Assembly: GCF_000211815.1 (NCBI RefSeq)
Contig: NZ_GL890921.1
Coordinates: 1-30,618, forward strand
Reading direction: 5' to 3'
Length of the DNA: 30,618 bases
Origin: Moorena producens 3L
Lineage (GTDB): Bacteria; Cyanobacteriota; Cyanobacteriia; Cyanobacteriales; Coleofasciculaceae
Below are positions 8,170 through 16,183 of the stretch, one piece after another. The position numbers and the translations under genes were made by a program. Each line of letters starts with the position of its first letter. Within the stretch, counting starts at the first letter, position 1. Below the pieces are notes generated by a model that ran no database searches, was not told where the DNA came from, and saw nothing but the letters and a program-made list of their open reading frames with translations.

Positions 8170-10176
8170 ATGGCCGTTGCAACCCAGTCTCTCGAAGAAC
8201 TTTGCATCAATTCCATCCGCTTCTTGGCGATTGATGCTGTAGAAAAGGCCAAGTCTGGTCATCCTGGGCTGCCCATGGGGGCGGCTCCTATGGCATTCGT
8301 GCTTTGGGACCGTTTTATGCGGTATAACCCCAAAAATCCCAATTGGTTCAACCGCGATCGCTTCGTCTTGTCGGCTGGTCATGGCTGTATGTTGCAATAC
8401 GCCTTACTTTACCTAACTGGCTATGATGGTGTAACCATAGACGATCTTCAGCAGTTCCGCCAGTGGGAATCGGTTACACCTGGACACCCAGAAAACTTTG
8501 AAACCGATGGGGTTGAAGTAACTACTGGTCCATTGGGACAGGGAATTGCCAATGGTGTGGGTTTGGCAATGGCAGAAGCTCACTTAGCTGCTAGGTTCAA
8601 CAAACCGGATGCTACCATTGTCGATCATTACACCTACGTCATCCTTGGTGATGGTTGCAACATGGAAGGGGTGTCTGGTGAAGCCTGTTCTTTAGCGGGT
8701 CACCTAGGACTTGGTAAACTCATCGCTCTCTACGATGACAACCATATTTCCATCGACGGCTCTACGGACTTAGCCTTTACTGAAGATGTGGGTAAGCGCT
8801 TTGAAGCGTATGGCTGGCACGTCCAACATGTAGAAAGTGGTAACACTGATCTCGAAGCTATCAATGATGCCATAGCAGCAGCCAAAGCCGTAACAGATAA
8901 GCCGTCTTTGATTAAGGTAACCACCACCATTGGCTATGGTTCTCCTAACAAAGCCAATTCACATGCTGTCCATGGTGCAGCTTTAGGTGGGGATGAAGTG
9001 GAGGCCACTCGCCAACACCTGGGATGGGAATATGAACCCTTTGTAGTTCCAGATGATGCTCTCAACCATTTACGGAAAGCTGTGGAACGGGGTACGGAAG
9101 CGGAAGCTGCCTGGAATCAAACCCTAGCTGATTACAAAACAAAGTATCCTGAACAAGCAGCAGAATTTGAGCAAATTACCAGTGGCCAACTCCCGGAAGG
9201 ATGGGAAAAAGCCCTGCCCACCTACACGCCGGAAGACAAGGGAGTAGCAACCCGTAAACATTCTCAAGCCACTCTCAATGCACTCGCTCCCGTACTGCCT
9301 CAATTGATTGGTGGTTCCGCTGACCTTGCTCCCTCCAATCTCACTTTATTGAACATATCTGGGGATTTCCAGAAAGGGCAATATGAAAACCGGAACCTGC
9401 GCTTTGGCGTCCGGGAACATGGGATGGGGGCGATTTGCAATGGCATTGCCCTTCACAACTCTGGTTTGATTCCCTATGGAGCCACCTTCCTCATTTTCAC
9501 CGACTATATGCGGGCAGCAATTCGCCTGTCGGCTCTATCAGAAGCTGGTGTAATTTGGGTAATGACCCACGACTCGGTAGCCTTAGGTGAAGATGGTCCG
9601 ACACACCAACCTGTGGAAACCATTGCTTCCCTAAGGACTATACCAAATCTGGTAGTCCTTCGACCTGCTGATGGCAACGAAACCTCTGGGGCTTATAAGG
9701 TAGCTATTGAGCGTCGTAATGCTCCAACTCTCATCGCCTTTACCCGACAAGGTCTACCTAACCTAGCTGGTAGTTCCATTGAAGCCGCGACCAAAGGGGC
9801 TTACGTCCTCTCGGACAGCGATGGCACTCCTGACATTATCCTGATTGGTACTGGTAGCGAAGTGTCACTGTGTGTCCAAGGGGCTGAGAAGTTGCGAGAG
9901 GAAGGTAAGAAAGTCCGTGTTGTCTCCATGCCAAGCTGGGAACTTTTTGAAGCCCAGGATGAAGCCTATCGGGAATCCGTCTTGCCCAAAGCAGTGACTA
10001 AGCGCCTCGGGGTCGAAGCTGGTGTCAGCTTTGGTTGGTGCCGTTACTTGGGTACCGAGGGTGATATGATTAGCATTGATCGCTTTGGTGTTTCTGCTCC
10101 CGGTGGCGTCGCTATGGCGAAGTTTGGTTACACGGTTGAAAATGTAGTCGCTAAAGCCAAAGCATTGTTGGGATAA
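8170..10176 (+). CDS. tkt: Transketolase
   Basis: Thiamine-diphosphate enzyme that transfers two-carbon units between sugar phosphates in the Calvin cycle and pentose phosphate pathway. The 668-residue product has KSGHPGLPMGAAPMA with the N-terminal catalytic His, SAGHGCMLQYALL, GPLGQGIANGVGLAMAE, and the TPP-binding span that starts GDGCNMEGVSGEA and ends ALYDDNHISIDG. The pyrimidine-domain VREHGMGAI carries the cofactor-activating Glu, and THDSVALGEDGPTHQPVE lines the substrate site. The C-terminal regulatory domain begins near TPDIILIGTGSEVSLC. The length is standard. It is a single gene in its own context, downstream of a gene-free spacer. Confidence 0.98.
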   Translation: MAVATQSLEELCINSIRFLAIDAVEKAKSGHPGLPMGAAPMAFVLWDRFMRYNPKNPNWFNRDRFVLSAGHGCMLQYALLYLTGYDGVTIDDLQQFRQWESVTPGHPENFETDGVEVTTGPLGQGIANGVGLAMAEAHLAARFNKPDATIVDHYTYVILGDGCNMEGVSGEACSLAGHLGLGKLIALYDDNHISIDGSTDLAFTEDVGKRFEAYGWHVQHVESGNTDLEAINDAIAAAKAVTDKPSLIKVTTTIGYGSPNKANSHAVHGAALGGDEVEATRQHLGWEYEPFVVPDDALNHLRKAVERGTEAEAAWNQTLADYKTKYPEQAAEFEQITSGQLPEGWEKALPTYTPEDKGVATRKHSQATLNALAPVLPQLIGGSADLAPSNLTLLNISGDFQKGQYENRNLRFGVREHGMGAICNGIALHNSGLIPYGATFLIFTDYMRAAIRLSALSEAGVIWVMTHDSVALGEDGPTHQPVETIASLRTIPNLVVLRPADGNETSGAYKVAIERRNAPTLIAFTRQGLPNLAGSSIEAATKGAYVLSDSDGTPDIILIGTGSEVSLCVQGAEKLREEGKKVRVVSMPSWELFEAQDEAYRESVLPKAVTKRLGVEAGVSFGWCRYLGTEGDMISIDRFGVSAPGGVAMAKFGYTVENVVAKAKALLG

Positions 10177-10640
10177 TTAACCCAATATAATCCCTAATTC
10201 TACCTAACTCAGCTAGGGGCAACATTTCCCTGGTCATGGCAAGGCAAGACTAATCCTTGTTCTAGTGCCAGAGGGAACAAGGGAGAGGAGAAACTCTCCC
10301 TTACCTCGACCACCACCAGGGCTGTTTGGTTTTCCGTTACCCCTTAGGCCATTAGCCAAAAGGGGTAAAGCCTGACTTCACCCTTTTGGCAACGTCAGTC
10401 CTGATCACGGCAACCTTGTATATTGGAGTATCGCTAAGATATACTTGGATATACTTGATCATGAGCCAGTAGACCATGACCTGTCAAAATCTCATAGCCA
10501 AACAGATCAACACAGACAGTGGTCAGAACTATTTGCGTCTATCTGTTTTTGGGAAAACTCAAAATCTATTTAGACAATCTGGTACTCATTGCGCCAGGTT
10601 TCAAGACTCTTCCTACCCAAGCAGATGAATAGGCCATGGG
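10177..10640. other. Gene-free spacer
   Basis: No gene was recognised in this 464-base stretch after tkt. Short inverted repeats are present (GGGAGAG/CTCTCCC near 10281-10300; TACCCCTT/AAGGGGTA near 10338-10367). Neither is followed by a T-run. Confidence 0.5.
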
Positions 10641-10868
10641 TTATGCTGGAGGAGATTCACTTTGAGACCTTTGAGACCATCCCTTAACCTGGTTGACCTG
10701 GGATGCCGACTCAGTTGGCACACGAGTAGCCAAGGCGTTTTTAATGGGATTAGCAAAGTACCTTGGAGAACGTTGAACACGCTGGGCTAGTGTTAACAGC
10801 ACATAGATGGTGATTAAGTAGCCAGTAGCTAGCAGGGGGATCATTAACGACATATCAATGTATAACAT
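10641..10868 (-). CDS. Small hypothetical protein with one membrane helix
   Basis: Function not recognised. From the ATG at 10868 the product is 75 residues. A hydrophobic helix (MIPLLATGYLITIYVLLTLA) is followed by a basic stretch (QRVQRSPRYFANPIKNALATR) and a polar Ser/Gln-rich tail. The pattern of one helix plus a positive-inside flank is reasonable for a small membrane protein. Alternative starts are a TTG at 10880 and an ATG at 10853, and no clear Shine-Dalgarno decides between them. It has no obvious operon partner. It could be a chance frame. Confidence 0.4.
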   Translation of the reverse strand: MLYIDMSLMIPLLATGYLITIYVLLTLAQRVQRSPRYFANPIKNALATRVPTESASQVNQVKGWSQRSQSESPPA

Positions 10869-11469
10869 AAGAGTGAACAAGAGACAGATAGATGCAACGT
10901 TCTATAGAAATCTGCGGCAAAGCCATCCTAAAACCATATAGTTCTAGGATCTGGTTGCGGATAATCAGGTATGGGATACAGGTGTTTACTGCAGTTGACC
11001 GTAACCACCCTCGCCTAGCTAACTCCTGATCTTAAGGTGAGAATCATCTCAACTCAGGCTCCCGATTAGGCAACTTTTGGTGGTTATGTCTGGTTTACAA
11101 CAAGTTGACTCAGTAGAGATACTGAGAGATATCAGTAGAGATCCTGAGACATAGATGGGATAGAGAGGCTTGTCTTGCCTAAGCCTACTTCTTGGCTATG
11201 GTGGGATCACCGAATTTAACTCTCCCCTTACCACGTTTGTTTGGAATTCAGTATGTTAAATCTTTAAAACCCTCAATTATCAGGATAGCACAAAAATCCT
11301 GGGTAGCCATACCGAGATCGGTACAGACTTAACAAGTCTATACAATTCCTCAAATTTCCTTCCAGTTATGCCATAAACTCAACAAAATTTTCCTATCGGG
11401 GACGGTTAGCTTAGAATTAAGAAAGAAATATGTAAACTTTCGTAACTAACTTCTGAGTCGGCTGATCAC
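10869..11469. other. Gene-free spacer before the prenyltransferase
   Basis: About 600 bases with no recognised gene or RNA. There is a short direct repetition of AGAGAT(A/C)CTGAGA near 11116-11150 and nothing else of note. It presumably holds divergent promoters for the small membrane protein and the prenyltransferase. Confidence 0.5.
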
Positions 11470-12441
11470 ATGACCTCAGTGACCTCCCTTTTTGCTTCGG
11501 TAGAAGCAGATCTGTATCTATTGAGTGAAAACTTAAAAAACCTGATTGGTGCCAGTCACCCAATCTTATACGCTGCAGCTGAACACTTATTCGGAGCTGG
11601 GGGAAAGCGGTTACGACCAGCCATTGTATTGTTGGTCTCACGGGCAACGATAACCAACTCCAAGATTACTCCACGTCATCGCCGTCTAGCAGAAATTACT
11701 GAGATGATTCACACGGCTTCTCTGGTGCATGATGACGTGATAGACGAGTCAGATGTACGCCGGACGGTGCCCACTGTTAATAGCTTGTTCAATAACCGAA
11801 TCGCTGTGCTAGCTGGTGACTTTCTGTTTGGTCAATCGGCTTGGTATCTGGCTAATCTGGATAACTTAGAGGTAGTTAAGCTGCTCTCTGAAGTGATTAA
11901 AGATATGGCAGAGGGAGAAATCCAACAAGGACTGAGTCGATTTGACACCACGACAACTATAGAAGGCTACTTGGCAAAGACTTATAACAAGACAGCTTCA
12001 CTGATGGCTAATAGTGCTAAAGCAGCGGGATGCCTAAGTGGTGTTTCAGATCAGGTAGCCGAAAATTTATATCACTATGGACGTAATTTGGGGTTGGCGT
12101 TTCAGATTGTAGATGATATTCTAGACTTTACAGCTTCCACAGATGTGTTAGGTAAGCCCGCAGGGTCAGATTTAGTAAGTGGAAACCTCACAGCACCAGT
12201 TTTATTTGCCCTCGAAGAAAAACCCTACCTAGAGGTGCTCATAGAGCGAGAGTTTGCCCAGCCGGAGGATAAAGAACAAGCCTTGGCACTGGTCAGGGAT
12301 AGTAAAGGAATTCAGCGATCGCGGGAAATGGCTGCCAAATATGCTCAGGCAGCAGTTAAAAATATATCAGTGTTGAAACCCTCAGAATCCAAACAAGCTC
12401 TGATTGATCTGAGCGACTATGTCTTGAGTCGCTTATACTAG
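11470..12441 (+). CDS. sds: All-trans polyprenyl (solanesyl) diphosphate synthase
   Basis: Makes the long isoprenoid chain, in cyanobacteria mostly the C45 tail of plastoquinone, by successive addition of isopentenyl diphosphate. The 323-residue all-alpha protein has GAGGKRLRPAIVLL (residues 42-55), the first Asp-rich motif LVHDDVIDESDVRR (DDxxD at 88-92), the KTASLMA segment (174-180) and the second Asp-rich motif GLAFQIVDDILDF (DDxxD at 215-219). The small residues before the first DDxxD fit a long-chain enzyme. The chain length itself (solanesyl) is inferred from cyanobacterial relatives and cannot be read directly. It stands alone, and a repeat-rich region with mobile elements starts about 240 bases downstream. 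Confidence 0.93.
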   Translation: MTSVTSLFASVEADLYLLSENLKNLIGASHPILYAAAEHLFGAGGKRLRPAIVLLVSRATITNSKITPRHRRLAEITEMIHTASLVHDDVIDESDVRRTVPTVNSLFNNRIAVLAGDFLFGQSAWYLANLDNLEVVKLLSEVIKDMAEGEIQQGLSRFDTTTTIEGYLAKTYNKTASLMANSAKAAGCLSGVSDQVAENLYHYGRNLGLAFQIVDDILDFTASTDVLGKPAGSDLVSGNLTAPVLFALEEKPYLEVLIEREFAQPEDKEQALALVRDSKGIQRSREMAAKYAQAAVKNISVLKPSESKQALIDLSDYVLSRLY

Positions 12442-12787
12442 AACCTTGGGTATACTAGAACATTGGAGATTGTACTCTAAGCATGGTTTGGCATGGGTAA
12501 TCGGTAATGGATAATCGGTAATGGCTCAGGAGTAATGACAATTACCAATTATCTTTTTCCTGATTACCAAAGCCTTAAAATACTAATGCTGAAAATACTG
12601 ATGCTGTGTAGGTACGCAGTTTTAGTGCATTACTCCAGATCAACCTGATTTATCGAATTGGGGAGTTTGAGGGGAAAGTGCGATTCGTTGGCTATAAACC
12701 TTATCCCACAAGGATTTGGGGGAATAGTCGCTAGGTCAGGAAACTGAACCATGACAACTTGATAACCATGATGGTGAAAATCCATCC

Positions 12788-12996
12788 GGAGGCGAAACCT
12801 TAGAATAGTGGTTTGAAGTTACCGTAAGAATTTTGAAGCCTTATTCCATGAGTTTTATCCCTTTTACCCATAGCCTGTCGCCTATAAAGGCTTCAAAATT
12901 CTAAGGTTTCATCTCCGGCCTTATTTCATATAACTTAAACTCATAACTCACAGACTGTCGCGCATTTCGGCGACCCTATTCTTACGGTAACTTCAA
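12788..12996 (-). repeat. Hairpin element copy B, split by copy A
   Basis: In reverse orientation this element starts with GGAGGCGAAACCTTAGAATAG and ends with GGCGACCCTATTCTTACGG followed by TAACTTCAA. The outer arms still pair (AGAATAG with CTATTCT). The left arm is interrupted after GAATAG by a complete forward copy A. It lies inside domain I of the intron remnant. Confidence 0.75.
12813..12916 (+). repeat. Hairpin element copy A, nested in copy B
   Basis: Left end TTGAAGTTACCGTAAGA, right end TCTAAGGTTTCATCTCC. The ends flank a perfect 16-bp stem (AGAATTTTGAAGCCTT paired with AAGGCTTCAAAATTCT) and a loop of about 45 bases. It is a complete copy that landed in copy B. No reading frame. Confidence 0.8.
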
Positions 12997-13474
12997 ACCC
13001 TCGCGAAATCCGAGTGACAGCCCTACCCTGATTCATAGGAAGTAACACACCTATGGATTAATGCAAGGGTCGAACAGTGAAGCACTGCAAGCCAAAAAAT
13101 GGTGTTAGTAACAGGCAAGGGACTCATGGGTACGAATAGGAAGATACGTTTAAATCATCGTTACAAACACGTAGCGAAATAAGGCTGATACGCTACCGAC
13201 AAAACGTCAATGGAATAAAGATTATAGATTTTTCCCTCTATAACGATTTACCACAATATTCCCGGTGAATAGTATCGCCCTAAAAGTCCGCAGAATGGTT
13301 ATCAGGAACGAATTAACCCTCACATGTACTCTCAGGAAGGTCGAATATTCTGAGTAGGTAGTTAGCCGCAAGTCATGTGGGGGCGAGATTGAGCTCAGTT
13401 GCCAATGCTTAGAGTAATATCTAGGATATGCTGACGGACTCACGTTATAGGAAATGGTGTAGTTGTAAGTAGTA

Positions 13475-14025
13475 ATGAAAATGCCCAATACTCGGGGTTT
13501 TTCCCCAAAGTCGGAATGGAATAAGGTTAACTGGCGAAAGCTAGAAAAGACTTTATTTAAGTTACAAAAACGAATATACCGAGCCTCACAACGTGGTGAT
13601 GTCCGCGTGGTTAGAAAGCTGCAAAAGACTCTGATGAAATCCTGGGACGAAACCTTAGAGAGGGTCGCCTTAATTCATATAACTTAAAACTATTACCTAT
13701 AACCTGTCGCGCTCAATGGCGACCCTCTCTTACGGTAACTTCAAGGACAGCCAAAATGATTGCGGTCAGGCGAGTTACCCAGGAGAACAAAGGTAAAAAG
13801 ACTGCCGGAATAGACGGGATTAAAACTTTAACCAATAAGCAGCGTCTCGCCTTAGTAGCCAAAATTAAAGTCTCCACAAAGGCACAACCCACCAGAAGAG
13901 TATGGATTCCCAAACCCGGACGGACGGAAAAACGCCCATTAGGTATCCCAACCATATATGACCGTGCTCTACAGGCACGCGGCCATTCAGGCTCTTGAAC
14001 CTGAATGGGAAGCAAAATTTGAACA
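13475..14025 (+). pseudogene. Group II intron reverse transcriptase/maturase, broken N-terminal part
   Basis: The frame from ATG 13475 encodes the N-terminal part of a group II intron reverse transcriptase (NWRKLEKTLFKLQKRIYRAS, VVRKLQKTLMKSW). Hairpin copy C (13646-13744) cuts it at that point. The next segment continues the same protein: AVRRVTQENKGKKTAGIDG, TRRVWIPKPGRTEKRPLGIP, TIYDRALQA. A frameshift near 13977 follows, and the sequence resumes as AIQALEPEWEAKFEQ before homology stops at about 14025. The YxDD catalytic core, the maturase X domain and any endonuclease domain are missing. With the hairpin removed the joint reads TCCTGG-ACAGCC in frame, which shows that the hairpin is an insertion. 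Confidence 0.88.
13646..13744 (-). repeat. Hairpin element copy C inside the reverse transcriptase
   Basis: Reverse orientation: GACGAAACCTTAGA at the left, TCTTACGGTAACTTCAA at the right. A perfect 13-bp stem (AGAGAGGGTCGCC with GGCGACCCTCTCT) encloses a loop of about 45 bases. Flanking GG on both sides (CCTGG and GGACAGCC) is compatible with a 2-bp target duplication, though that is weak evidence. Confidence 0.8.
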
Positions 14026-14047
14026 AGACCGTGAGACGCATTCCCCC

Positions 14048-14084
14048 ACCTGGCCGCAGGCCACGCTACGCGAACGCTCAGGTT
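14048..14084. repeat. Short GC-rich dispersed element
   Basis: Contains GGCCGCAGGCC, then CACGCTACGCGAACGC. It is a relative, in inverse orientation, of the GC-rich blocks at 198-253 and 24484-24519. It joins the truncated reverse transcriptase to hairpin copy D. Confidence 0.55.
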
Positions 14085-14342
14085 TTGAAGTTACCGTAAG
14101 ATAGGGTCGCCTTATTAAAAAAGATTTAAACCTTTTCTGCATAGCCTGCTGACTATAAAGGCGACCCTATCTAAGAGGATATCTCCCAAGTTTTTTGATA
14201 CTGAATTTTGCCCCCCTGACCCCCCAACTTTGGGGGGAACAAGAGTCAATTTGCTTCTAAAAGTCCCCCAGAATTGGGGGACCAACGGGGGCTTGGATGT
14301 AGCAAATGAGACTTCTCAGACAACCTCTAAGGTTTCGTCTCC
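14085..14342 (+). repeat. Hairpin element copy D, interrupted by a second MITE
   Basis: Left end TTGAAGTTACCGTAAGA, then a perfect 15-bp stem (AGATAGGGTCGCCTT with AAGGCGACCCTATCT). The right end TCTAAGGTTTCGTCTCC is split after CTAAG (14171-14175) by a 151-bp element. It resumes at 14327 with CTAAG repeated. Confidence 0.82.
14176..14326. mobile_element. 151-bp MITE with 5-bp target duplication CTAAG
   Basis: Inserted in the right end of hairpin copy D. The target duplication CTAAG lies at 14171-14175 and 14327-14331. Removing the insert and one copy restores the conserved TCTAAGGTTTCGTCTCC end exactly. Terminal inverted repeats are imperfect (AGGATATCTCCCAAG against AGGTTGTCTGAGAAG). The core holds paired C-run/G-run blocks (CCCCCCAACTTTGGGGGG and CCCCCAGAATTGGGGG). 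No coding capacity; the parent transposase is unknown. Confidence 0.85.
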
Positions 14343-14452
14343 GTGGTTAGTCCACGCCAACAACAATTACTAAAAACCTGGAACATTCATTAATCTCTTG
14401 TCGTCTAATCTTTTGTAGACTAAAAATTAACTAAGGATATTTTATTAGACCA

Positions 14453-14815
14453 GTGAAAGCGCCAGCAAAAGTCATACGAACTGACAAATGGAAACTTAAT
14501 CCGTCCCCCGAACAGAAAGTGTTATTCGGGGAGACGGTCAAAGTTTATCGTCAGGCTTGTAGGTACTTAGTTGGTATTATTTATACTCATTGGTCTGAAC
14601 TTGGCGAGTTAACAGCAGATCAGTTAACTCCTGCTGTCGAAAAGTTGATGCATAAAACAGCCAAGCGACCTAATGTAAAATATCCTCAGTTCAATAAGGC
14701 TTTTCATAAATTTCCTAGCTATTACCGTCGAGCAGCAATCGCATTTGCAGCTGGGCAGGTTAGCAGTTATGTTACCAGATACCGTGAATGGCAGTCTGGT
14801 GTCCGAAAAAGGAAA
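14453..14815 (+). pseudogene. tnpB: TnpB-like (IS200/IS605-type OrfB) N-terminal remnant
   Basis: From the GTG at 14453 the frame begins as a cyanobacterial TnpB-type protein: RTDKWKLNPSPEQKVLFGE, VYRQACRYLVGIIY, FNKAFHKFPSYYRRAAIAF and VSSYVTRYREWQSGVRKRKG. It is cut at 14815 by the end of the IS1-type remnant, whose first bases supply the last few codons and the stop. Only about 120 of the usual roughly 400 residues remain. The RuvC-like catalytic residues and zinc finger are absent. A short hairpin (GTCTA...TAGAC near 14403-14420) lies just upstream, where IS605-type ends often carry one. Confidence 0.75.
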
Positions 14816-14991
14816 GGCGTTGCTGAATAACGAAATGGTTTAACTATAAAGGGGGATTTTTTGATATTTTAAATAATAAATAAGAAGTCTAATTGATAAC
14901 TCCAACATTGGTGATGATTTAGAATAGCAAAGAGTTCGCTGATGTAGTCTGGCTAAATAATGTCTCAATCTGGTATTTTCATTTTCTATGT

Positions 14992-15331
14992 CTTGATGCA
15001 GTCGCTCATGGTTTGTTCGCGTTCGCCTTTGGCGTGGCCTACGGCCAAGCGTCGGCAGGCCTTGAAGTTACCGTAAGACAGGCTTGCCTTAATCAATGGA
15101 GGCGCGCTTTCCGCGTGAAGAATTAAATTACGGGGTCGCGCCTCAAGTTTTAACCATGCATCTGCATAGCCTACCAACCATAAAGGCTCCCCTGTCTAAG
15201 GTTTCGTCTCCGGGGGAAACCACGGCAATAGCGAGTGGGGGGAACCCCCAAGACCGTAATGGTGCGTTTGACCCGTAATTAAATTCGCCACGGGTCGCAC
15301 CTCTGCCTCCCCAAGACCGCGCTGCATCGCT
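14992..15331 (+). repeat. Dispersed GC-rich repeat, copy 1, with insertions
   Basis: Runs from CTTGATGCAGTCGCTCATGG to CTGCATCGCT inside the IS1-type remnant. The same element in opposite orientation and without the insertions lies at 19418-19556. Shared parts include GGGAAACCACGGCA, GACCGTAATGGTGCGTTTG and CGCCACGGGTCGCACC. Between the left end and the rest, copy 1 carries a short GC-rich block (15012-15060) and hairpin copy E (15062-15211). Confidence 0.8.
15062..15211 (+). repeat. Hairpin element copy E
   Basis: Left end TTGAAGTTACCGTAAGA, right end TCTAAGGTTTCGTCTCC. The stem is imperfect (AGACAGG...GCCTT with AAGGC...CCTGTCT). The loop carries an extra palindrome of about 50 bases bounded by GAGGCGCG and CGCGCCTC, so this copy is itself invaded. 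Confidence 0.78.
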
Positions 15332-15535
15332 TAGATACATTTTTAGGCAAAGCAATTTAGTTTTTTCATCGTAACCACGCTCAGTTTTAACCTCTATAAA
15401 TTGTCGCCCACATTCGTTGCATTTATATCTTTGTTTTCCTCTTTGATGACCATATTTATGAGTTTTATGGCTATGATATTTAGGGCATTCCATGGTTTTC
15501 TTTTTAGAATACCATTTTTTGATTCAGCAACGCCG

Positions 15536-16183
15536 AAATCCTTTCAAGAATATGGATTGCGGTTTGATATCGAGGAAAATTTCTGGGCGTTGCTGATTAT
15601 GGGTATGGTTCCGCCCCCCTAGCCCCCCAAGCGAGGGATTGCTCGCTTGGGGGGAACAAAACTCTTAAAGTCCCCCAAGCGAGGGATTGCTCGCTTGGGG
15701 GATTTAGGGGGCTTTCATAAAATCAGATAATCGCGCATTCATTCCTTAATTCAGCAACGCCAATTTCTGGGATGACCAGTCCAATGGGAGCGAATGTGCA
15801 AAAATCCCAAATTCGCTCAGTTCCTGCTTGATCAAGGGCTTAGGTTCATCCTGGCAGTTGCTACGTTATATGTCACAGCCCCTTGGGGTTGAGGTCGTTG
15901 AAACCGGTTTTCGTCGATGGGTAGACACACACTGGCCCAGGAGGAAACAGCTATTTTCGGTAGGGTTTGGAGTGGGTCAAAGCCTCCGAGCGAAAATGGC
16001 TGGAGACTGATTCGTCGGGTTCGTTTTACATAGGTGCCCTTGACCTTGGCGAATTAAATTCGCCACGGGTCGCACCTGAGTAATCATGATCCTGACCCAG
16101 TGATGGCTTCACGAACACAACATGATAAACGACGGTATCGACTGGAATTCAAAATACAAACGTACGAGTACGTGGTTGATTAG
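15536..16183 (+). pseudogene. IS4-family transposase, C-terminal remnant
   Basis: The translation KSFQEYGLRFDIEENFW is interrupted by a MITE at 15586-15761. It continues in frame after it as DDQSNGSECAKIPNSL, then GVEVVETGFRRWVDTHWPRR. This matches the DDE C-terminal segment of IS4-type transposases common in cyanobacteria, including the ENF(L/W)DD motif. A frameshift and stop follow at 16008-16010, then a short GC-rich repeat (about 16046-16077). The protein end resumes as DPDPVMASRTQHDKRRYRLE up to the stop at 16181-16183. The N-terminal two thirds are absent. The gene is dead by at least three lesions. Confidence 0.8.
15586..15761. mobile_element. IS1-end MITE with 8-bp target duplication AATTTCTG
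   Basis: A 176-bp element with ends GGCGTTGCTGATTA and TAATTCAGCAACGCC, the same termini as the IS1-type remnant next door. The target duplication AATTTCTG lies at 15578-15585 and 15762-15769. Removing the element restores the transposase frame exactly (EENFW-DDQSNG). The core holds two near-identical hairpins (CCCCCAAGCGAG, a short loop, then CTCGCTTGGGGG). No coding capacity. Confidence 0.88.

Larger units (their letters stand above)
12678..14025 (+). mobile_element. Group II intron remnant, 3' truncated
   Basis: The intron starts with the 5' consensus GTGCG (12678). It continues with sequence typical of cyanobacterial intron domain I (GTCGCTAGGTCAGGAAACTG, TGATGGTGAAAATCCATCC). After an insertion it resumes with GAAATCCGAGTGACAGCCC and GGTCGAACAGTGAAGCACTG. 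A domain IV reverse transcriptase frame begins at 13475. No domain V/VI signature or 3' splice end was found downstream, so the element cannot splice as a complete unit. Hairpin elements interrupt both the RNA scaffold (12788-12996) and the reverse transcriptase (13646-13744). Identification rests on recognised intron sequence motifs, not a structure calculation. Confidence 0.8.
14816..15534 (-). mobile_element. IS1-type element with its middle replaced by repeats
   Basis: Terminal inverted repeats: GGCGTTGCTGAAT at 14816, with its complement ending at 15534. Similarity extends about 30 bases inward (AAATGGT in both). On the minus strand the right part (15332-15493) encodes an InsA-like zinc-ribbon start: MECPKYHSHKTHKYG, then YKCNECGRQFIEV and KLLCLKMYL. 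The left part (14840-14990) encodes the C-terminus of the partner transposase: ENTRLRHYLARLHQRTLCYS and IRLLIYYLKYQKIPLYS. Everything between, including most of the catalytic domain, has been lost and replaced by a dispersed repeat that itself holds hairpin copy E. The flanking octamers do not match, so the element has recombined since insertion. It is non-autonomous. Confidence 0.8.

Noticed and set aside
13222..13488. Minus-strand 88-residue frame in the intron region
   Set aside because: It lies in the structured RNA part of the group II intron, antisense to the reverse transcriptase start; no protein features.
15143..15331. C-terminal part of the minus-strand frame that starts MECPKYHSH
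   Set aside because: After KMYL the frame reads through the inserted dispersed repeat, so only residues 1-54 are real InsA-like sequence.
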